From the NCBI RefSeq assembly GCF_000024025.1, contig NC_013131.1, forward strand, positions 7,626,001-7,690,000: DNA of 64,000 bases, written 5' to 3'. The position numbers and the translations under genes were made by a program. The notes beneath the pieces were generated by a model, which saw only the letters and a list, made by a program, of their open reading frames with translations, made no database searches and had not been told where the DNA came from. Origin of the DNA: Catenulispora acidiphila DSM 44928. Its GTDB lineage: Bacteria > Actinomycetota > Actinomycetes > Streptomycetales > Catenulisporaceae. Below are positions 59,086 through 64,000 of the stretch, in pieces. Positions within the stretch are counted from its first letter, which is position 1. Every line of letters starts with the position of its first letter.

Positions 59086-60174
59086 TCACGACAGCCCCAC
59101 ACTGCTCAGCGCGGTACCGAAAGCCGCCTCCCACGGCGCTCGCACTGAGCCGATCGAGGGATCCGGCGTGGGCCGTTCGAGTGCTGCCAGGGCGGCGCGG
59201 ACCACGTCCCGGGGCGCGGCTCCGGTGACGTCGGCGTGGCCGAGTTCCAGCTCGTGCTGCAGGTTGTCGCGGCCGTGTCCGGGGACCACGTCCAGCAGCA
59301 ACAGCCGCCGTCCGATGGCTCGCGCCTCGCTGCACGTGTCCCCCGAACTGGTGACGACCAGATCCGCCGCCGTCATCAGCGACGGCACCCGATCGGAGTA
59401 GCCGAAGGCGTGGACGCGAGGCTCGCGCCGGGCCACGGCCCGAAGGCGTGCCTCCAGCTCTTGGTTGCGCCCCGCGACCGCCAGCACGTGCACCCCGGCC
59501 GCCCCCAACGCAGCCGCCGCGGCAGCCACCGGACCCAATCCCCACGCGCCCGACATCAGCAGCACGCACCGCGCGTCGTCCGGAACCCCGAACTCCTGCC
59601 GCGCCTGCTGCTTCGTCGGCGGCGTGTAGAAGGCGGGGCGCAGCGGAGCCGGAACCACGGCGATCGCGGCATCGGGCCGGTACCGCCGCACTCCGGCCGC
59701 CGCTGCCTGCGACGTCACCAGGAACACGTCCGTACTCGGATGCACCCACAGCCGGTGCGGCGTGACGTCCGTGCAGAACACCATGTGCGGCGGAACCTGT
59801 CTGCCCTCGCGGTGCAGCGCGTCGACCGCCCCGGCGGCCGTGGCGAAGACCGAGACCACCAGGTCGGCCGGCTCGCGCTCCAGCAGTTCCTTGATCCGGG
59901 GTGCGAGGCGGGCCACCGCCGCCTTCTCGGTATAGAGCGCCAAGCGGTTGCCGGGGCGCAGCGCCGAGAAGTGGAACGCGTCGTAGACGCCGGGGATCGC
60001 CAGCAGCCGCCGGAACACCGCCTCCCCCGCCGCGCCGGAGCGGCGGCCCAGCAGCGCCATCGCGTCGACGGTGGACGTGGTCCAGCCGCGGTCGTGCAGC
60101 GAGTCCGCGCAGGCTGCCGCCATCACGTCGTGCCCCTGGCCCAGGGACCCGGACAGCAGCAGTGCGTGCGGCAT
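59086..60174 (-). CDS. MGDG-synthase-like glycosyltransferase (GT28 type)
   Basis: 362 aa from ATG 60174. The N-terminal MGDG_synth domain (MPHALLLSGSLGQGHDVMAAA with the conserved GxGH, FHFSALRPGNRLALYTE) and C-terminal GT28-like donor domain (VLLMSGAWGLGPVAAA, VLAVAGRNQELEARL, DLVVTSSGDTCSEARAIGR) form a GT-B enzyme related to MurG and diacylglycerol glycosyltransferases. Such enzymes put a sugar on a membrane lipid acceptor from the cytoplasmic side. It is the last gene of an operon with an epimerase (24 bp away) and an aminotransferase. Confidence 0.87.
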   Translation of the reverse strand: MPHALLLSGSLGQGHDVMAAACADSLHDRGWTTSTVDAMALLGRRSGAAGEAVFRRLLAIPGVYDAFHFSALRPGNRLALYTEKAAVARLAPRIKELLEREPADLVVSVFATAAGAVDALHREGRQVPPHMVFCTDVTPHRLWVHPSTDVFLVTSQAAAAGVRRYRPDAAIAVVPAPLRPAFYTPPTKQQARQEFGVPDDARCVLLMSGAWGLGPVAAAAAALGAAGVHVLAVAGRNQELEARLRAVARREPRVHAFGYSDRVPSLMTAADLVVTSSGDTCSEARAIGRRLLLLDVVPGHGRDNLQHELELGHADVTGAAPRDVVRAALAALERPTPDPSIGSVRAPWEAAFGTALSSVGLS

Positions 60175-60198
60175 CGCGGCGGCCTCGCCTCTCGGCCT

Positions 60199-61122
60199 TC
60201 AGCGCGCCTCGGCCCGGTACCACTCGACGTAGCGCCGCACACCCTCGGTGAACCCGGTGGTCGGCGACCAGCCCAGCAGCCGTTTGGCCTTGGCGTTGGA
60301 GATGCGGGTGCCCGCGTAGTCCGCGGCGCGCGCCGGGACCTGTTGGACGGTGATCGGGCCGAGCAGTCCGTCGACGGTGTCGGCGATGTGCCGGACCGAG
60401 ATCGGGGTCGTGCCCTCCAGGGCGATGGTCTCGTCCTCGGCGGTCGGGGACAGCGCGAGGACGTGCGCGGCGGCCAGGTCGCGGACGTAGACGTAGTTGC
60501 GCGTCTGGCGGCCCTCGCCGGCGATGGTGATCGGCTGTCCGGCCAGCGCCGCCTGCACGAACTTGGCGATGACCAGGGCGTCGCGCATGCGCGGGCCGTA
60601 GGGGATGCCGTAGCGCAGGATCGTGAAGTGCTGGCCGTACAGCTCGCGGTAGCTCTGCACGGCCATCTCGGCGGCGAGCTTGGTCGCGACGTACAGGTGC
60701 CCGCTGCGGCGCAGATCGAAGGGCACGTCCTCGGTGAGCTCGGCGGCGGCGCCCTCGCTGTCGGTGTGCGCGGCGCCGTAGACCCAGACCGTGCTGGCCA
60801 GCACGAAGCGGTTCATGCCGGTGCGCCGCGCGGCCTCCAGGGCGGTGCCGGTGCCCTCGACGTTGAGCCGCAGCGCCCGCACCGGATCGGCGGTGACCTG
60901 TTCGACGTCGGCGGCGGCGGCGAGGTGGAAGACCACCTCGCCGCCGTCCAGCGCGGCGGTCAGGCCGGCCAGGTCCAGGATGTCGGCCTGGCGGTACTCG
61001 GCGGCGGGGTTGAGCTTGCGGATCACGCTGTCCACGACCACGACCTCGTGGCCGGCCTCGACGAGCTGGTCCACGACGTGCGAACCGATGAACCCGCAGC
61101 CTCCTGTGACGACCGTGCGCAT
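60199..61122 (-). CDS. NAD-dependent sugar epimerase/dehydratase (extended SDR)
   Basis: 307 aa from ATG 61122, with AAGGAG upstream. NAD-binding motif VVTGGCGFIGSHVVDQL, VVVVDSV, FHLAAAADVEQV, the active-site Thr/Ser-Tyr-Lys set as VLASTVWVYG and YVATKLAAEM, RYGIPYGPRM and YVYVRDLAAAHVLAL. It is a member of the UDP-glucose-4-epimerase-like group. It acts on a nucleotide sugar; together with the DegT enzyme upstream (22 bp) it could make an amino sugar nucleotide for the downstream glycosyltransferase. Exact substrate unknown. Confidence 0.9.
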   Translation of the reverse strand: MRTVVTGGCGFIGSHVVDQLVEAGHEVVVVDSVIRKLNPAAEYRQADILDLAGLTAALDGGEVVFHLAAAADVEQVTADPVRALRLNVEGTGTALEAARRTGMNRFVLASTVWVYGAAHTDSEGAAAELTEDVPFDLRRSGHLYVATKLAAEMAVQSYRELYGQHFTILRYGIPYGPRMRDALVIAKFVQAALAGQPITIAGEGRQTRNYVYVRDLAAAHVLALSPTAEDETIALEGTTPISVRHIADTVDGLLGPITVQQVPARAADYAGTRISNAKAKRLLGWSPTTGFTEGVRRYVEWYRAEAR

Positions 61123-61144
61123 GACGGTTCTCCTTCCGGTTCGG

Positions 61145-62269
61145 TCAGCCGAACATCTCGCGGGAAACCGTGGTCACCGCGGTGAGGACCTGCTCGACCT
61201 CGTCGTCGCGCATGTCGGAGTGCACCGGCAGGCAGACGTGCCGGGAGCAGACGTCCTCGGCGACCGGCAGCGAGCCGTTGGCGTACTTCAGCAGCACCGG
61301 CTGTTTGTGCAGCGGCAGGTCGTAGACCTCGCCGGACAGGCGCACGGCGAAGCGGTCGGCGACCTCGGCCTTGAAGCGCGCGCGGTCGGCGCCGGCGGGC
61401 AGCAGCAGGATGTACTTGTAGAAGTTGCTGACGGCGCCGGGCGGCTCAGTGAGCGGCGTGAGCGCGCCGATCCCGGCGAGCGCTTCGGTATAGCGCGCGG
61501 CGACGCCGCGCCGGTGCTTCACGAACTCGGTCAGGCGCTGGACGTGGACCGCTCCGGCCGCCGCGTTCAGCTCGCTGAGCCGCCAGGACGCGCCGTCGCG
61601 GACGTGGTGGTTCGCGGTGAACGCGCCCTTGCCCTGGTCCCGGTAGATGCGGGCCTCGTCGCGCACCTGGGTGTCGGCGGTGAGGATCATGCCGCCCTCG
61701 GCGCTGGTGGTGACCTTGGTCGGGTAGAAGGAGAAGGCGCCGGCCAGCCCGAAGGTCCCGGCCATGCGGCCGTCCAGGCTGCATCCGTGGGCGTGCGCGG
61801 CGTCCTCGACGAGCGCGACGCCGCGCCGGTCGCACAGCGCGCGGATGGCGTCCACCTCCGGGGTGATCATCCCGCCGATGTGCACGAGCACCACGGCCTT
61901 GGTCGAGGGCGTGAGCACCGCCTCGACGGTCTCCGCGGTGAGCGCGAAGGTCGAGGCCGCCACGTCGGCGAACACCGGCCGCCCGCCGGCGTGCACCACG
62001 GCGGCGGCGGTGGCGTAGAAGGTGTTCGACGGCACGACCACGTCGTGGTTGGCCACGCCGACCACGCGCAGCGCGATCTCCAGCGCCGCGGTCCCGGTGG
62101 ACACCGCCACGGCGTGCTGCGCGCGGTGCGCCGCCGCGAAGGCGGTCTCGAACCGCTCGGTGTGGGGTCCGAGCGTCAGGGCGCCGGTGGCCAGGCTCTC
62201 GGCCACGGCGGCGGCGACCGCCGCCCGGTCGTCGGCGTCGAACACGATGCGAGCCGCGGGTACTGTCAC
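61145..62269 (-). CDS. DegT/DnrJ/EryC1-family sugar aminotransferase
   Basis: 374 aa from GTG 62269, with GGAGG six bases upstream. PLP-dependent fold: VAVSTGTAALEIALRVVGV, VPSNTFYATAAAVVHAGG, VEDAAHAHGCSLDG and the Schiff-base Lys near 185 in AFSFYPTKVTTSAEGGMI. The C-terminal part (LPVHSDMRDDEVEQVLTAV) matches the family. It transaminates keto-sugar nucleotides. It is the first gene of the three-gene sugar operon; the 222-bp spacer to the divergent GT39 gene holds a repeated motif that may be its promoter. Confidence 0.92.
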   Translation of the reverse strand: MTVPAARIVFDADDRAAVAAAVAESLATGALTLGPHTERFETAFAAAHRAQHAVAVSTGTAALEIALRVVGVANHDVVVPSNTFYATAAAVVHAGGRPVFADVAASTFALTAETVEAVLTPSTKAVVLVHIGGMITPEVDAIRALCDRRGVALVEDAAHAHGCSLDGRMAGTFGLAGAFSFYPTKVTTSAEGGMILTADTQVRDEARIYRDQGKGAFTANHHVRDGASWRLSELNAAAGAVHVQRLTEFVKHRRGVAARYTEALAGIGALTPLTEPPGAVSNFYKYILLLPAGADRARFKAEVADRFAVRLSGEVYDLPLHKQPVLLKYANGSLPVAEDVCSRHVCLPVHSDMRDDEVEQVLTAVTTVSREMFG

Positions 62270-62340
62270 TGCACACCTCCGAAGTACGGATGAAAGCCGC
62301 TTTCCCATGAAAGCTCCCGAGGGGGGTGTCAGCTAGCTGA

Positions 62341-62452
62341 GCGGTCAAATGGGGTAGCCGTGCGCCGGGGGGAGAGAGAAGGAGCTGGCGCGAAACCATC
62401 AGCCCGCCCTTGCATCCTTTTGAGCCACCGAAGCGGTCAAGTCTGGTAGCCG
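62341..62452. promoter_or_regulatory. Direct repeat in divergent control region of the sugar genes
   Basis: GCGGTCAAATGGGGTAGCCG at 62341-62360 and GCGGTCAAGTCTGGTAGCCG at 62433-62452 match at 17 of 20 bases, 92 bp apart, in the spacer between the DegT and GT39 genes. The second copy ends 40 bp before the GT39 start. It could be a pair of regulator sites or of promoters. Confidence 0.5.
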
Positions 62453-62491
62453 GTCACTTCACCGGCGCGGGGCGGACGGGGTGGGTGGCGC

Positions 62492-64000
62492 ATGGGGGAA
62501 GGACGGATTGCCGTGGGGGCGGCGATCGAACGGGAGCGGGCCGCTGATCAGGTGGACCTTCCTCGGCAAAGCCGGCTCGCCGGCTGGGAGCCCGGGGACA
62601 AGCTGTTCTGGTTCGCGGGCGTCCTGCTCGGGGCGTGGGCGCTGTTCCAGAGCTTCTTCAAGATCGGGACGGCGCCGATCCTCGCCGACGAGCCGGTCTA
62701 CGTCGCCGCCGGCCGGCGCTACCTGCACGGCGAAGCCGGCTCGCCGCCGCGGTTCACCGGGCAGCTCGAACTGCCGGACAACTTCGAGCATCCGCCGCTG
62801 ACGAAGTACCTGTTCGGTCTGGCGCAGATGTTCGTCGGGGCGCCGGAGGATCTGACCGCCGCGCGGTGTGTGAGCGCGACGGCGACGGTTCTGGCGGCGC
62901 TCGTCGCGGGCGTCTGGATCGGCCGGATCGCGGGCCGCTGGACCGGGCTGCTCGCCGCCGGGCTGCTGGCGGTGCTGCCGCAGCCGGCCGGCGGCTCGGA
63001 CGGCCGCTTCGGACGGTTCGCGATGCTGGACCCGCTCGCGATGCTGTTCATGGTGGTGTCGGTCGTCCTGGCGTGGGAGTGGTCCCGGCGCAGCGGCCGG
63101 TCCGCGTGGGTCTTCGCGGTCTGGACCGGCGGCGCGGTCGCGCTGGCGGCCGGGGCGAAGGAGAACGGGTGGCTCGGCGCCGTCGGACCGGTCGCGCTGA
63201 TCCTGGCCGGCGCGGTCCGGAGCCGCGCGGGATCGCTGATCCGCGCTCGGATCGCGCAAGTCGCGGTGGCCGTCGTGATCGCCGTCGCCGGCTTCGCCGC
63301 GCTCTACCTTCCGATCAGCAATCCGGTCACGGCTATTAGATACCTGTTCGACTTCCAGTCGACGCACTCTTCCGACGGTCACCTAGTCGGCTTCGCCGGA
63401 CGGGTCACGGACCGGCCGCCGTGGTGGGCGAACCTGTGGTTCGCAGGGCATGCCTACGGCTCGGTCCTGACGTGCTTCATCGTGATCGCGGCGCTGTGCG
63501 CGGTGGCGCTCCGCCGGGACGCGCTCGTCGGCTGGTGCTCGGCTTCGCTGGCGGCTCCGTTCGTGTTCCACTGCTTCGTCGCGCATGTGGCGCTCGGCTT
63601 CTACTGGGTCCTGTGGACGCCGATGGTTCTGGTGCTCGCGGCGTTGGGGGCGTGCGAGGTCATCCGCGCGGTCACTGCCCGCCTCACACGCTTTCAACGC
63701 CCTGTCGCCGCGGGTGTGGCAATGGCTGTACTTGTCATCCCAGTGGTGGAGAGCGTCGACGGATCCGTTGTCACCGCTCGGATCCGTCCCGCCGGGGTGC
63801 AGGTGCTGCCGGCGGTGATGGCGCGCCACGGTCTGTCCGGACCGATCGTGAGCACCGGGGTCGGCGAGTGGGCGTACTCGTACTACCTGCCGTCGGTGAA
63901 GGTGGCGCCGCGCTTCGACGCGTCAGCGCCCGCCGACACGATCGTCATCGCCAAGCCGCAGTGCCGCGATCCGCTCGACCCCGCGGTGCGCGCACTGGTC
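62492..64000 (+). CDS. GT39-type membrane glycosyltransferase, 3' end outside window
   Basis: At least 503 residues from ATG 62492, still open at the window edge. After a charged ~35-residue N-terminus there is a membrane helix and an exported loop with ADEPVYVAAGRRYLHG, the Asp-Glu of GT-C enzymes, then EHPPLTKYLFGLAQ, a signature of protein-mannosyltransferase/ArnT-like GT39 proteins. Eight or so further helices follow (LLAAGLLAVLPQPAGG, LALAAGAKENGWLGAV). It moves a sugar from a polyprenyl-phosphate carrier to an exported acceptor. It is divergent from the sugar-nucleotide operon and probably part of the same pathway. Confidence 0.85.
   Translation, partial: MGEGRIAVGAAIERERAADQVDLPRQSRLAGWEPGDKLFWFAGVLLGAWALFQSFFKIGTAPILADEPVYVAAGRRYLHGEAGSPPRFTGQLELPDNFEHPPLTKYLFGLAQMFVGAPEDLTAARCVSATATVLAALVAGVWIGRIAGRWTGLLAAGLLAVLPQPAGGSDGRFGRFAMLDPLAMLFMVVSVVLAWEWSRRSGRSAWVFAVWTGGAVALAAGAKENGWLGAVGPVALILAGAVRSRAGSLIRARIAQVAVAVVIAVAGFAALYLPISNPVTAIRYLFDFQSTHSSDGHLVGFAGRVTDRPPWWANLWFAGHAYGSVLTCFIVIAALCAVALRRDALVGWCSASLAAPFVFHCFVAHVALGFYWVLWTPMVLVLAALGACEVIRAVTARLTRFQRPVAAGVAMAVLVIPVVESVDGSVVTARIRPAGVQVLPAVMARHGLSGPIVSTGVGEWAYSYYLPSVKVAPRFDASAPADTIVIAKPQCRDPLDPAVRALV

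Noticed and set aside
59236-61185. 649-codon open frame opposite the glycosyltransferase and epimerase genes
   Set aside because: Crosses two good minus-strand genes and has only low-complexity sequence.

Overview
The window reads as chromosomal DNA of a very high-GC, filamentous-type actinomycete. Coding regions show strong third-position GC bias, GTG and TTG starts are common, and there are many Sec-exported lectins and carbohydrate-active enzymes. XRE/DUF2690-type membrane regulators, a STAND regulator with TPRs and a hopanoid cluster with 4-bp gene overlaps add to this picture. A Catenulispora- or Streptomyces-like lineage fits best. This is inferred from gene content only. I saw no rRNA, tRNA, CRISPR array, insertion sequence or phage module.

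Layout. 0-9.2 kb: the end of an MFS transporter, two overlapping membrane-anchored HTH proteins, secreted ricin-type lectins, a GH25 muramidase, a HEAT-like solenoid, an LRR protein and small secreted or membrane proteins. 9.2-14 kb: a large GH141-like beta-helix enzyme with a duplicated C-terminal module, a GyrI-like protein and small hypotheticals. 14-21.6 kb: a block that looks like a general-stress set. It holds a DJ-1/PfpI protein, an anti-sigma kinase facing a STAS antagonist, topoisomerase IB, a YbdK-type ligase, a three-gene operon (HemK2-like methyltransferase, CDGSH protein, heme-oxygenase-like protein), BrkB and YtxH. 21.7-31.6 kb: a clan GH-A enzyme with FN3 and CBM2, a bulb-type lectin, an epoxide hydrolase, a two-component system, an erythromycin-esterase-like protein and an S41 peptidase. 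31.7-37.9 kb: a beta-glucan locus with two modular enzymes and a LacI regulator with three matching operators. 37.9-50 kb: a divergent Lrp/exporter pair, an MFS transporter with a partner protein, a second beta-helix enzyme under an 18-bp palindrome, a STAND regulator, a stand-alone transpeptidase and an LppX-like lipoprotein.

50-64 kb: a continuous hopanoid operon on the minus strand (hpnC, hpnD, hpnE, prenyl synthase, shc, hpnG, hpnH) should convert C5/C10 prenyl diphosphates through squalene and hopene to ribosylhopane. It is flanked by a polysaccharide deacetylase, an MGDG-synthase-like glycosyltransferase, a sugar epimerase, a DegT sugar aminotransferase and a GT39-type membrane glycosyltransferase that runs off the right edge. 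Together these suggest a lipid- or hopanoid-linked (amino)sugar system, the most interesting unproven proposal for this window.

A recurring DNA feature is short tandem arrays with 9- or 12-bp periods at the ends of genes and in spacers. Another is an 11-bp motif, GTGAATCAGGG, found three times in the same orientation 62-98 bp upstream of genes for exported proteins.
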